A stretch of DNA of 64,000 nucleotides from contig NZ_RSEK01000011.1 of assembly GCF_003958635.1 (NCBI RefSeq), forward strand, positions 1 to 64,000, given 5' to 3'. This document shows, one piece after another, positions 43,781 to 53,800 of the stretch. The stretch is from Altericroceibacterium xinjiangense (GTDB lineage Bacteria; Pseudomonadota; Alphaproteobacteria; Sphingomonadales; Sphingomonadaceae). Position numbers and translations under genes: made by a program. Under the pieces are notes generated by a model. The model ran no database searches. It saw nothing but the letters and a program-made list of their open reading frames with translations, and was not told the DNA's origin. Every line of letters begins with the position of its first letter. Within the stretch, counting starts at the first letter, position 1.

Positions 43781-45304
43781 TTATTCTTCTTCGGCCGCAG
43801 GCTCCAGCAAGGCCAGAAGCTCTGGCGGTTCAGACATTCCGCCAGCGTCGATCCGTTCGATGACCTGCCGGGCGGCCTCCGCCATTCCGCCCCCATGGGG
43901 ATTGAAGGCGAGCGGCATCAGGGTGGCACGGGCGCGGTCGAGCTGGCCGTCCATGATCTGGTAGCTTGCCAGATTCAGGCGCAGGCCAAGGTCGAAGGGG
44001 GCAAGTTGTGTTGCCCGTTCAAGCCCCTTTACGGCCTGAGCCGGCGGGCGCTGCCCGCGCTCGGCGAAGCTTCGGTAGTAGTAGACGAGCGGCAGCGGAT
44101 GGTCGTTCTCGATGCGGTTCAGCGCCAGGAACGGCTGGACGGCATCGGCGTAAGCCGCATCCCGATCTTCGGCATTGGCTGCCTGCCTGAAGAGGGCGTA
44201 GCCTTTCTGCACGTAGGCGTTGATCCGTCGCGGGTCGAGCGCCAGCGCTGCGTCGGCGGCTGCGATCGCCCTTGCGTCGTCACCAGCGTCGAACTCCGCT
44301 TCGGCAAGGGCGGCAAGCACGAACGGGTCACGCGGATAGGCGGCCGCCAGTGGGCGCAGTTCCTGCACCACCTCCAGCGCCTGCTCTCGATTGACGCCGC
44401 GCCGGGATCGGATGACCACGGGCATCACCGCCGTTTCTCCCGCCGTCAGCGGGCGGACGGCAATTTCGCCCGCTTGCAGCCGGCCCGGATCAAATACCAG
44501 CGTCCTGATCTTCCGCTGCCGAATGTAGCCGTCGAGATCCCGTTCCAGTTGACTCAAGTCGCCAAAGGCCTCGAGCCCTGCCTCGCGCGAGGCTTTTCCC
44601 GACCCCAGAAGCTTCAGGTAAGTCCTGAACTGGCCTGGTCGCTCGGTTCCAAGGCTCAGATAATGGTACAGGGCCCAGCTTTTGCCGTAGAATGAGTCGA
44701 AGCCATCGCGCACGCCGTCCTCATAGGCGGCAGGGTCGAGCAATTGCTCGACCTTCACGTCGCGGCCGTAAAACAGTTCTCCCGCGCGGTGATGGGCGGG
44801 CATCCCCAGCTTGATGCCGCCAGCGGGCGGAAACTCGGCCGATGCAAAGAATTCCGCGCCGCCTTCGCTGAACCATCGCGGAGCGACGACGCTGCTGTTC
44901 GAGATCAGGAAATGATGCGCGTATTCGTGCAGGAGGGCGATCATCGAGAAGTCCAGCTGACCGCGCCTGACTTGCACCTGCGGGACGACGGCGATCGAGC
45001 CGCCTGCACGCGGGATGTAGAAGCCGCCCACGTTGCGGGCGTCGTTTCCAACGAGACGCTGCACCTCCCGCTCATTGCGGACGACGAACACCGTCAGGCG
45101 GTTCGACGGGCTCGGCACCGGGAGGTCAAGCCCGGTCACGACTTCCATGGCCCCATGGTACAGTTCGAGCTGCTCGGAGAAGCGGCGGACGTCCTTCTCG
45201 CGGTCGTCCGTATAGACCACGAAATTGGCGCTGGACGCCTCCAGCCATTCGGCGTGCGCCGCGGAGGGCAGAAGCAGGGCACACAATGCCAGGAAGTACC
45301 GCAT
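43781..45304 (-). CDS. Secreted TPR protein with HExxH peptidase-like domain
   Basis: A 507-residue exported protein with a signal peptide (RYFLALCALLLPSAAHA). The N-terminal domain resembles the DUF1570 class: FVVYTDDREKDVRRFSEQLE, YIPRAGGSIAVVP, and a zinc-type motif HEYAHHF (LLHEYAHHFLISNSS) followed by WFSEGGAEFFASAEF, where the downstream Glu could be the third ligand. The C-terminal half consists of tetratricopeptide-like repeats (FVLAALAEAEFDAGDDARAI, INAYVQKGYALFRQA). A periplasmic metallopeptidase is likely but is inferred from the HExxH alone. The ATG 45304 is chosen because it begins the signal. Confidence 0.75.
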   Translation of the reverse strand: MRYFLALCALLLPSAAHAEWLEASSANFVVYTDDREKDVRRFSEQLELYHGAMEVVTGLDLPVPSPSNRLTVFVVRNEREVQRLVGNDARNVGGFYIPRAGGSIAVVPQVQVRRGQLDFSMIALLHEYAHHFLISNSSVVAPRWFSEGGAEFFASAEFPPAGGIKLGMPAHHRAGELFYGRDVKVEQLLDPAAYEDGVRDGFDSFYGKSWALYHYLSLGTERPGQFRTYLKLLGSGKASREAGLEAFGDLSQLERDLDGYIRQRKIRTLVFDPGRLQAGEIAVRPLTAGETAVMPVVIRSRRGVNREQALEVVQELRPLAAAYPRDPFVLAALAEAEFDAGDDARAIAAADAALALDPRRINAYVQKGYALFRQAANAEDRDAAYADAVQPFLALNRIENDHPLPLVYYYRSFAERGQRPPAQAVKGLERATQLAPFDLGLRLNLASYQIMDGQLDRARATLMPLAFNPHGGGMAEAARQVIERIDAGGMSEPPELLALLEPAAEEE

Positions 45305-45489
45305 GAAGTCGCCCAACCCTCCGAAACCGTAAGGCAGGTTATCATTCCGCCGCCAGGAATGCGCAAGCACGTTCGCAGCCATTGGCATTTATCCTCGGCG
45401 CATCGCTTTTCCGCCCGCTGCGGACATTCGGCGCCGAGGTCGGGGGGCAATCCCCAGGCGTTCGGCGCGGCCGTCCCGCCGCTGCCGCT

Positions 45490-46020
45490 TCAGTCTGCGT
45501 CCGGCAGGTTTTTGCCCAGCACAACAAAGGCGAGGTCGTTGCGGCGGGGCACGCCGAAGCGGGGATCGTGGTGAGGGAAGGGGCGTTCTTCCCCGGTGCG
45601 GAGGTAGCCGCGGCGTTCGTAGTAGGCGATCAGTTCGCTCCGCTGGCGGATGACCGTCAGTTCGATCCGGCGAGCAGCGAATTCGTCCGCCGCCAGCCGT
45701 TCGGCGGCGCCGAGCAGCTGCTTGGCGAGGCCTTGCCCCTGCCGTGCCGGATCGACCGTCAGCAACCCGATGGCGGCGAGACCATCGTGCGGGCTGGTGA
45801 CTTCGGCGCAGCCGATGAGCTCCGCCCCGTCGCGCGCCACCAGCCGGCGCAGGCGCGGATTGGCCAGGCCTTCGCGCAGCATCTCCGGATCGGTCCGCTG
45901 CCCGTCCAGCAGATCGGCCTCGTGCGTCCAGCCCGCCCGGGCGGCATCGCCGCGGTAAGCGCGCTGGACGAGGCGGTCGATCGCCTCAAGGTCCACTTCC
46001 GTCGCCGGGTCGATCCGCAC
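45490..46020 (-). CDS. GNAT family N-acetyltransferase
   Basis: A 176-residue acetyltransferase with the GNAT fold: IDPATEVDLEAIDRLVQRAY, then the acetyl-CoA loop LLTVDPARQGQGLAKQLL and the C-terminal YYERRGYLRTGEERPFP. The substrate cannot be predicted. The start is GTG at 46020, four bases after the thrS stop, so the two are probably co-transcribed. Confidence 0.86.
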   Translation of the reverse strand: MRIDPATEVDLEAIDRLVQRAYRGDAARAGWTHEADLLDGQRTDPEMLREGLANPRLRRLVARDGAELIGCAEVTSPHDGLAAIGLLTVDPARQGQGLAKQLLGAAERLAADEFAARRIELTVIRQRSELIAYYERRGYLRTGEERPFPHHDPRFGVPRRNDLAFVVLGKNLPDAD

Positions 46021-46024
46021 CGGA

Positions 46025-48034
46025 TCAGCGCAAGTCCGGCGCAGTCGCCTCCGCCTTCAGCAGGGCGATGGCCTCGTCCAGCGGCAGGACCTTCTGCTGC
46101 TGTTCGCCGAGCGTGCGCAGGGCGACGGTGCCTTCCTCCGCCTCCCGCTTGCCGACCACAAGCAGCTGCGGGACCTTTTTCAGCGAGTGCTCGCGCACCT
46201 TGTAGTTGATCTTTTCGTTCCGCAGGTCCGCTTCCACCCGGATTCCGGCGGCGGCGAGGCGCGTGGCGACATCGCGGGCGTAATCGTCCGCATCCGACAC
46301 GATCGTCGCCACCACGGCCTGCACCGGGGTGAGCCAGAGCGGCAGCTTGCCGGCGAAGTGTTCGATCAGGATGCCGATGAACCGTTCGTAGGAGCCGAAG
46401 ATCGCGCGGTGGAGCATCACCGGGCGGTGGCGTTCCCCATCCTCGGCGATGTAGCTGGCGTCGAGCCGTTCGGGCAGCACGCGATCGGACTGGATCGTGC
46501 CGACCTGCCAGGTGCGGCCGATCGCGTCGGTCAGGTGCCATTCCAGCTTGGGGGCGTAGAACGCACCTTCGCCGGGCAGTTCCTCCCACCCGTATTCCTC
46601 GGTGGCGAGGCCGGCTTCCTGCACCGCGTTGCGCAGTTCCGCTTCGGCCTGATCCCACATCTCGTCGCTGCCGAACCGCTTTTCAGGCCGCAGGGCGAGC
46701 TTGATCTGGTAGGTGAAGCCGAAGTCCTTGTAGACCCGGTCGGCCAGTTCGCAGAACTTGCGGACTTCGGCGACGATCTGGTCTTCGCGGCAGAAGATGT
46801 GGGCATCGTCCTGCGTGAACTGGCGCACGCGCATCAGGCCGTGGAGCGCGCCGTGCGGCTCGTTCCGGTGGCAGCAGCCGTTCTCGTAGATGCGCAGCGG
46901 CAAGTCGCGATAGGACTTGATGCCCTGGCGGAAGATCAGCACGTGGGCCGGGCAATTCATCGGCTTCAGCGCCATCCAGTCCGCCTCACCCGAGACGATC
47001 GGCCCTTCCTCGTCGACGTTGGGCACTTCGTCGGGAATGACGAACATATTCTCGCGGTACTTGCCCCAGTGGCCGGACTGTTCCCACTGGCGGGCGTCCA
47101 TGACTTGCGGGGTCTTGACCTCCCGGTAGCCGCCGAGGTCGATCCGGCGGCGCATGTAGGATTCCAGCTCCCGCCAGATGATGTAGCCCTTGGGGTGCCA
47201 GAACACGCTGCCGTGCGCTTCGGCCTGGAGGTGGAACAAATCCATTTCCTGGCCCAGCTTGCGGTGATCGCGCTTGGCGGCTTCTTCCAGCCGGACGAGG
47301 TATTCGTTCAGCTGCTTCTTGTTCAGCCAGCCGGTGCCGTAGACGCGGCTGAGCATCGCGTTCTTCTGGTCCCCGCGCCAATAGGCGCCGGAGACGCGCG
47401 TCAGCTTGAAAGCCTGCGGGTCGAGCTTGCCGGTGGAGGCAAGGTGCGGACCGCGGCACATGTCGAGCCATGCGTCTTCGGCGTCTTTTGGACCCGAACG
47501 ATAGACCGTCAGCTCCTCGCCTTCCGGCAATTCGCCCGCCCATTCGGCCTTGAAGGTCTCGCCATGGTCCTTGAACCACGCCACCAGCTCGTCGCGCGTC
47601 CAGACTTCGCGCGTGAGGGCTTTGTCGGCCGCGATGATGTCCCGCATCTTCTGCTCGATCAGCGGCAGGTCGTCTTCGGTGAACGGGCCGTGCGCGCCGG
47701 GGGCGAAATCGTAGTAGAACCCGTCCTCGGTCGCCGGGCCGAAGGTGATCTGCGTGTCGGGCCACAGCGCCTGCACCGCTTCGGCCAGAACGTGCGCGTA
47801 ATCGTGCCGGACCAGTTCCAGTGCGTCCGCTTCATCGCGCGCGGTAATCAGGGCGAGTTGCGCGTCCCCTTCGAACGGGCGAGTGATGTCGCGCACTTCG
47901 CCGTCCACGCGCGCGGCGAGGGCGGCCTTGGCAAGCCCCGGACCGATCGCGGCGGCAATGTCGGCGGGAGTGGACCCGGCGGGCACTTCGCGCACCGATC
48001 CATCGGGAAGGCTGATCTTTACCAGTTCGTTCAT
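46025..48034 (-). CDS. thrS: Threonyl-tRNA synthetase
   Basis: ThrS charges tRNA-Thr. The 669-residue protein has an N-terminal TGS domain ([17 protein letters not shown]), the editing domain ([18 protein letters not shown]), the class II core ([33 protein letters not shown]) with zinc ligands, and a C-terminal anticodon-binding domain ([14 protein letters not shown]). The ATG at 48034 is the standard start; the frame is open upstream but unlike ThrS. It shares its upstream region (48035-48244) with the divergent membrane protein gene. Confidence 0.95.
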   Translation of the reverse strand: MNELVKISLPDGSVREVPAGSTPADIAAAIGPGLAKAALAARVDGEVRDITRPFEGDAQLALITARDEADALELVRHDYAHVLAEAVQALWPDTQITFGPATEDGFYYDFAPGAHGPFTEDDLPLIEQKMRDIIAADKALTREVWTRDELVAWFKDHGETFKAEWAGELPEGEELTVYRSGPKDAEDAWLDMCRGPHLASTGKLDPQAFKLTRVSGAYWRGDQKNAMLSRVYGTGWLNKKQLNEYLVRLEEAAKRDHRKLGQEMDLFHLQAEAHGSVFWHPKGYIIWRELESYMRRRIDLGGYREVKTPQVMDARQWEQSGHWGKYRENMFVIPDEVPNVDEEGPIVSGEADWMALKPMNCPAHVLIFRQGIKSYRDLPLRIYENGCCHRNEPHGALHGLMRVRQFTQDDAHIFCREDQIVAEVRKFCELADRVYKDFGFTYQIKLALRPEKRFGSDEMWDQAEAELRNAVQEAGLATEEYGWEELPGEGAFYAPKLEWHLTDAIGRTWQVGTIQSDRVLPERLDASYIAEDGERHRPVMLHRAIFGSYERFIGILIEHFAGKLPLWLTPVQAVVATIVSDADDYARDVATRLAAAGIRVEADLRNEKINYKVREHSLKKVPQLLVVGKREAEEGTVALRTLGEQQQKVLPLDEAIALLKAEATAPDLR

Positions 48035-48153
48035 TTGAAAATCATCTCTGAAGCTCTGCGCGCGCTTTGACAGAAAGCGGCGTCCTTCGGAAGGGCGGCA
48101 TCGGAATTGTAAAGTGGGCTTCCCCGCATAAGGCGCAAGACTGTCAACTTCGC

Positions 48154-48190
48154 TTGACATGCAGCTGCGCTATGTAAAGGATGCTTTACA
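48154..48190 (+). promoter_or_regulatory. Promoter with palindromic operator
   Basis: A -35-like TTGACA lies at 48154-48159. An inverted repeat TGTAAAG-GATG-CTTTACA (48173-48190) sits where the -10 and start would be. A further half site TGTAAAG occurs at 48109-48115, toward thrS. The downstream XRE-type regulator (48628) is the obvious candidate to bind here and repress its own promoter; this is inference. Confidence 0.5.
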
Positions 48191-48244
48191 CGAAGACAGG
48201 CTTCCTTGCCTCGTCACCGTGACTTCCGCTGGAGGAGAGAGCCA

Positions 48245-48631
48245 ATGGCCCAGCCCGCTTACATGAAACGGTACGTCATCCGGATCGCCACCTTCATGCT
48301 GCTGTACATCGCAATCCTCGTCGGCGGCCTTACCATTGCCAGAACCGGTCTCCCGCAGTGGGCGGGTCTGCTGCTCGCGTTGGCCACGGCCGCTCCGATC
48401 TGCGGCGTCTTCTGGACGATCTTCAAGCTGATCGGTGAATGCGACGATGAGTACCAGCGGCTGCTGTTCACGAATCAGACCTTGCTTGCCACGGCCGCCA
48501 CCCTCGTGATCGCGACTGTCTGGCAGTTCCTCACCGTCTACGATGTCATCGAGCAGGGGCCGCAGTGGATCGGGGTGGTCTGGCTCGCCTTTTTCGGAGT
48601 GAGCGGCGCCATTGTTCGACTGCGGGCGTGA
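48245..48631 (+). CDS. Small membrane protein, partner of XRE regulator
   Basis: A 128-residue protein with four predicted membrane spans (ATFMLLYIAILVGGLTIA, WAGLLLALATAAPICGVFW, TLLATAATLVIATVWQFLTV, WIGVVWLAFFGVSGAIV). The family is not one I can name. The gene overlaps the following XRE regulator by four bases. Such a pairing of a small membrane protein with a small helix-turn-helix protein recurs in Sphingomonadales and other bacteria. The role is unknown. The ATG at 48245 follows GGAGGAGAG. Confidence 0.7.
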   Translation: MAQPAYMKRYVIRIATFMLLYIAILVGGLTIARTGLPQWAGLLLALATAAPICGVFWTIFKLIGECDDEYQRLLFTNQTLLATAATLVIATVWQFLTVYDVIEQGPQWIGVVWLAFFGVSGAIVRLRA

Positions 48632-48819
48632 AGAACCGTCTCAAGGTCCTGCGCGCGGAACGGGACTGGAGCCAGGCCGATCTGGCCGAGCGGATCGGCG
48701 TTTCGCGCCAGAGCGTGAACGCGATCGAGACCGGCAAGTACGATCCATCCCTGCCGCTGGCATTCCGCATCGCCGATCTGTTCGGCCTGAGGATCGAGGA
48801 TGTTTTCCTGCGGGACTGA
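48628..48819 (+). CDS. XRE-family transcriptional regulator
   Basis: A minimal 63-residue helix-turn-helix protein: MKNRLKVLRAERDWSQADLA, ERIGVSRQSVNAIETGKYDP, LPLAFRIADLFGLRIEDVF. It is almost entirely the Cro/CI-type DNA-binding domain, matching the short YozG-like class. The start is GTG at 48628, overlapping the membrane protein's stop by four bases (GTGA). The palindrome TGTAAAG-GATG-CTTTACA upstream of the operon is its probable operator. Confidence 0.87.
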   Translation: MKNRLKVLRAERDWSQADLAERIGVSRQSVNAIETGKYDPSLPLAFRIADLFGLRIEDVFLRD

Positions 48820-48877
48820 GTGTGTCCGCTTGCTGTCGGGCTTGCCCTTGGCTGCGCCGTGCTTCATCTGGTTACGG

Positions 48878-49621
48878 ATGAAACCCGTTATCCATTCGAT
48901 GCCCGACGGCCGCCGGATTGCGTTTCGGCATCATTCCGGGCCCCAGAACGCGAAACTTGGCCCGGCGCTGGTGTTCCTGCCGGGCTATATGTCGGACATG
49001 AGCGGGTCCAAGGCGACCGCGCTGTTCGACTGGGCCTGCGCCAACGGGCGCGAGTGCCTGCTGCTCGACTATTCCGGCTGCGGGGAAAGCTCCGGCGATT
49101 TTGCCGAAGGGACGCTCAGCCGCTGGCGCGACGAAGCGGTTTCGCTGATCGAGGCGCGGATCGCCGGGCCGGTGGTGCTGGTGGGATCGTCGATGGGCGG
49201 ATGGCTGATGCTGCTGGTTGCCCGCGTGCTGGGCCCGCGGGTCAAGGGACTGGTCGGGATCGCCGCCGCGCCGGATTTCACCGACTGGGGCTTCTCGCCG
49301 GAAAAGAAAGCGCGGCTGGCCGCCGGGGAAACGGTTTACGAGGACAATCCCTACGGGCCGGAGCCGACCCCGACCCATGCCGGGTTCTGGACCGACGGCG
49401 AAGCCCAGCGGCAGCTGGAAGGCGTCGTCCCGTTCTATGGCCCGGTGCGGCTGCTCCACGGACAGGAGGACGACGTCGTGCCGCCTGAAATCAGCCTCCG
49501 TCTGGCGGCGACCTTGCGGTTGGGCGACGTGCAGGTGACCCTGGTCAAAGGCGGCGACCACCGGCTGTCCCGGGAAGGGGACGTCGCCCTTTTGCTGCAG
49601 ACCGTGGCGGCGCTGGCCTGA
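48878..49621 (+). CDS. Alpha/beta hydrolase
   Basis: A 247-residue hydrolase with the alpha/beta fold. LVFLPGYMSDMSGSKATA forms the oxyanion loop and the nucleophile is the Ser in VVLVGSSMGGWLMLLVA. The catalytic Asp is likely in LLHGQEDDVVPPEIS and the His in VKGGDHRLSREGD. The order of Ser, Asp and His is normal. The substrate is unknown; the protein resembles the small bacterial serine hydrolases often annotated as carboxylesterase or palmitoyl-thioesterase-like. ATG 48878 (MKPVIHSMPDGRR) starts 58 bases after the XRE gene. Confidence 0.86.
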   Translation: MKPVIHSMPDGRRIAFRHHSGPQNAKLGPALVFLPGYMSDMSGSKATALFDWACANGRECLLLDYSGCGESSGDFAEGTLSRWRDEAVSLIEARIAGPVVLVGSSMGGWLMLLVARVLGPRVKGLVGIAAAPDFTDWGFSPEKKARLAAGETVYEDNPYGPEPTPTHAGFWTDGEAQRQLEGVVPFYGPVRLLHGQEDDVVPPEISLRLAATLRLGDVQVTLVKGGDHRLSREGDVALLLQTVAALA

Positions 49622-49739
49622 ATCCTGTGGTCCTGACTCTCGTGGTCCCGAATCGGCTCAGGCGCGTTTCCGTCACACGCATGGCTTGTCCGGCAAGGGC
49701 GCGGTACGGTCCTGCATCGATGGAGCAACAGGAGCAGTG

Positions 49740-50726
49740 ATGATGGAGCTTTCGGTCCTCGACCTTGTGCCGGTGCGCGAAGGCAGCGGCGTTTCCGAGG
49801 CGCTGGAGGATGCCGGAAAGCTGGCCAAGGCTGCCGAAAACGCAGGATACAAGCGTTTCTGGGTGGCCGAGCACCATGGCAGCCCCGGGATCGCCGGCGG
49901 GGCGACTTCGGTCGTGCTGGCCCACATCGGCCATTGCACCTCCACCATCCGCATCGGGTCGGGCGGAGTGATGCTGCCCAATCACAACCCGTTCGTGATC
50001 GCGGAGCAGTTCGGCACGCTGGACAGCCTTTTTCCGGGGCGGATCGACCTTGGTCTGGGGCGCGCGCCGGGGGCGGCGGGCATCCTTGCCCAGGCACTGC
50101 GCAAGGACTTGCACCGCGCGGCCGAATTCTTCCCGCAGGACGTGGTCGAGCTGCGCGCGCTGCTGACCGGCGACATCGACTTGCCGATCCGGGCCACGCC
50201 CGGCCTTGGCGCGGACATTCAGCTGTGGATGCTGGGGTCGAGCTTGTTCGGCGCGCAGCTCGCCGCCCGGCTGGGCCTGCCCTATGCCTTCGCCAGCCAT
50301 TTCGCGCCCGATCATCTCGACGCGGCGCTGACGACGTACCGCCAGCAGTTCCAGCCGTCGGACGCGCTGGACAAGCCGCACGTGATGGCGGCGATGACGG
50401 TGATTTGCGCGGATGACGACCGCGAGGCCGAAACGCTCGCGTCGTCTCAGGACCGGTCGTTCGTCGCCTTGCGCAGCGGCGATCCGGGCAAGCTGCCGCC
50501 GCCGGTGCCGGATTACCGCGCCAGCCTGCCCCACGGGGCCCAGGCGATGCTGGAACGCTTGTCCGTCGCCCGCGCGGTCGGCTCCGTGCAAACGGTGCGG
50601 GAGCGGATCGGGCGGTTTGTCGACCGGACGCAGGCGGACGAAATCGTCGTTTCGGGCGCGACTTACGATCCGGCGGCGCGGCGCCGCTCGCTGGAACTGA
50701 CGATGGAGGCAATTCGCGCGGGTTGA
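49740..50726 (+). CDS. LLM-class flavin-dependent oxidoreductase
   Basis: A luciferase-like monooxygenase of about 328 residues with a TIM-barrel fold. Typical elements are LDLVPVREGSGVSEAL, AGYKRFWVAEHHGSPGIAGG, GSGGVMLPNHNPFVIAEQFG and PGRIDLGLGRAPG. It matches the MsnO8-like subgroup used in many annotations. It uses reduced FMN, but its substrate is unknown. Two adjacent ATG codons (49740, 49743) follow AGGAG; either could be used. Its last codons lie inside a 32 bp tandem repeat. Confidence 0.88.
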   Translation: MMELSVLDLVPVREGSGVSEALEDAGKLAKAAENAGYKRFWVAEHHGSPGIAGGATSVVLAHIGHCTSTIRIGSGGVMLPNHNPFVIAEQFGTLDSLFPGRIDLGLGRAPGAAGILAQALRKDLHRAAEFFPQDVVELRALLTGDIDLPIRATPGLGADIQLWMLGSSLFGAQLAARLGLPYAFASHFAPDHLDAALTTYRQQFQPSDALDKPHVMAAMTVICADDDREAETLASSQDRSFVALRSGDPGKLPPPVPDYRASLPHGAQAMLERLSVARAVGSVQTVRERIGRFVDRTQADEIVVSGATYDPAARRRSLELTMEAIRAG

Positions 50727-50772
50727 TCCGCGCGGGGGAAGCAATTCGCGCGGGTTGATCCGCGCGGAGGAA
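50709..50772 (+). repeat. 32 bp tandem repeat, two copies
   Basis: Two copies of a 32 bp unit (50709-50740 and 50741-50772) begin GCAATTCGCGCGGGTTGATC. They differ by one base (GGGGGAA versus GGAGGAA). Each contains a hairpin, CGCGCGG with CCGCGCG around GTTGAT. The first copy includes the stop codon of the LLM oxidoreductase, so the duplication added only non-coding DNA between that gene and gdh. Confidence 0.85.
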
Positions 50773-50865
50773 ACGCGATCCGGGCGGAATGACCGGGACA
50801 TGAGGAACGAGGCGGGCCGCCGGGCCATTGGTCCGGACAGGCACCCGAATGAGGAGAAGGCAGGA

Positions 50866-53800
50866 ATGGCGACCCCGAAGGACGGCATGGCGCCGCCCCA
50901 GAACGAGCGCGCGAACGACAGCGCGCTGGCAAACGAACTCGCCCGGCGGATCGAGGGATCGATCCTTCCCGGCGAAGCGCCGCCGCCCGAGGGCCATCTT
51001 GCCGAAGTGGCCGAATTCCTGCTGGAAGCCGCGCGGCACCGGCAACGCGGGCATGCCTCCATCCTGATGCGTTCGGGCCAGTTGCAGACCGAAAGCGGAC
51101 CGAAGCGCCAGACGCGGATCGCCGTGGTCAACGACGACATGCCGTTTTTGGTCGATTCAGTCGCCTCCACGGTCGCGGCCGCGGGGCTTGATATCGATCA
51201 GCTGGTCCATCCGATCGTCCCTGTCCGGCGCGATGCCTCTGGCCAGATCGTGGGCATTTCCGCCGAGGGCGGGGATTCGCTGCGCGAGTCGATGCTCTAT
51301 CTGGAAACCGCGCGAGTCGATGCGCGCGAACGGCGGGCGCTGGAGCATGCGCTGGGCGTCACCATTGCCGACGTGCGGGCCGCGGTCGGCGACTGGCCGA
51401 AAATGCAGATCGCGCTGCTGGAAGATGTCGGGCGGGTGTTCGACGAGGAAGGCGGCGCGCTGCTGCGCTGGCTGGCGGAAGGCAAGTTCACCCAGCTTGG
51501 CCATCTGACTCGCCGACGCGATGGCACGGTTATCAACCCGCTTGGCATTTGCCGTGAAAGCGCGCGCGACCTGCTGGCGGAAGAAAGCTATCGCCGCGCC
51601 TTTGCGTGGTTCGCCAAGGAGGAGGAGCCGCGCTACCACGCGCCGCTGATCATCAAGGCGAACCTGATCGCCAACGTTCACCGCCGCGCCCCGCTCGATC
51701 TGCTGATCGTGCCGGTGGTGGAGCAGGGCGAACTGGTCGCGCTGTCGATCCATGCCGGCTTGTGGACCAGCGCGGCGCTGGCCGCCCCGCCCCAGTCCGT
51801 GCCCCTGCTGCGCAAGGAGCTGAAGGGGATGATGGACCAGCTCGGCTTCGATCCGACGAGCCATGACGGAAAATCGCTGATCCATGCGCTGACGGCGCTG
51901 CCGCACGACTTGATCATCGGGTTTTCGGAAGCGGACATCCTCCGGATCACGACGACGATGATGAGCTTGTCGGATCGCCCGCGCGCCCGGCTGGCGCTGG
52001 TCGCCGCGCCGCTGCAGCGGCACTTGTTCGCCTTCGTCTGGCTGCCGCGCGACATGCTGTCCACCAGCACGCGGCTGCAGATCCAGAGCCTGCTGGAAAA
52101 GCAGACCGGCGCCGATACGCTCGCCTGGAGCCTGGCGGTAGAAGGCGGCAACCTGGCGATGCTGCGCTATGTGATCGACATTCGCGACCATCCGGTGGAG
52201 CCGGACGAGGAAGCCATCGACCGGCAGCTGCAGGACATGCTGCGCGGCTGGGGGGATGCGGTTGAGCGGGAATTGTCCGGCGACATGGACGCGGGCCGCG
52301 CGGCCGCGATTTCCGCCCGCTTTGCCGAGGCGTTTCCCCCATCCTACCGCACCAGTTACGGCGCGGAGCAGGCGGCCCATGACATCGAGCGTATACGGCG
52401 GTTGAGCGCCGGGGAGCAGGATCGTCCGCTGGGCCGCGACGTGCGCTTGTGCCGGCTGGACCGCGATGCCCCGGGGGACCTGCGGCTGCGGGTGTTCCAG
52501 CTGGGCGGCGTGCTGCCGCTGTCGGACGCGGTGCCCGCGCTGGAGAACTTCGGCTTTCGCGTCATGTCGGAAATGCCGATCGAACTGGCCGGCGACATCG
52601 GGACGATCCACGATTTCCGCGTCTCCCTGCCCGCAGGCGACGACACCGCGCCGGTGTTGGCACGCTCCGAAGCGATCGAGGAAGCGATTGCGGGCGTGCT
52701 CAACGGCCTGGCCGAGGACGACGTGTTCAACCGGTTGGTGATCGGCACCGCGCTGGAAGCGACCGAGGCGAACTGGCTGCGCGCGTTCTACCGCTATCTG
52801 CGCCAGGCCGGGATAGGCTTTACCATCTACACCGTGGTCGATGCGCTGCGCTGCGCTCCCGACGTGACCCGGGGCCTGATCGAACTGATCAAGGCGCGGC
52901 ACGATCCTTCGCTTGGCGGCGAACGCGAGCAAGCGGCCAGCCAGGCGCTGACGATGATCAACCAGGGACTGCAGGGTGTCGCGGCGATCAACGATGATCG
53001 CCTGCTGCGGCTTTACCGCGACACCATCTGCGCCATGCTGCGGACCAACGCCTTCAGTACGGCGGCGGGTGAGGCGCTGGCGTTCAAGTTCGATTCCTCG
53101 CAGGTTCCGGGATTGCCCAAGCCGATCCCCTGGCGGGATATCTTCGTCTATTCGCGCCGGGTGGAAGGCATTCACTTGCGCGCCGGCCCGGTGGCGCGCG
53201 GGGGCCTCCGCTGGTCCGACCGGCGCGACGATTTCCGCACCGAAGTGCTTGGCCTGATGAAGGCGCAGCGCGTTAAGAACGCGATCATCGTGCCGACAGG
53301 CGCCAAGGGCGGGTTCTATCCCAAGCAGCTGCCCGATCCGGCCAGCGACCGCGAGGCCTGGGCGGCCGAGGGACGCGCGGCGTACGAAATCTTCATCCGC
53401 AGCCTGCTATCGCTGACCGACAACAGCATCGACGGCAAGGTGATCCACCCGGACGGCGTGGTGATCCGCGACGGCGACGATCCCTATTTCGTGGTCGCGG
53501 CCGACAAGGGCACCGCCACGTTCTCCGACGTCGCCAATGCCTTGGCGGAAGAGCGGGACTTCTGGCTGGGCGATGCCTTCGCCAGCGGCGGGTCCAAGGG
53601 ATACGACCACAAGGCGATGGGGATCACCGCCAAGGGCGCGTGGATTTCCGTCCAGCGGCATTTCCTGGAAATGGGCGTCGACGTGCAGAGCGAGCCCGTG
53701 CGCGTGGCCGGCTGCGGCGACATGTCGGGCGACGTGTTCGGCAACGGAATGCTGCTGAGCCGGGCGATCAAGCTGGTGGCCGCGTTCGATCACCGGCACG

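Noticed and set aside
46187-48070. 627-codon open frame on the plus strand
   Set aside because: Antisense to thrS, which is unambiguous.
51157-53175. 672-codon open frame on the minus strand
   Set aside because: Antisense to the glutamate dehydrogenase; no motif or start site of its own.
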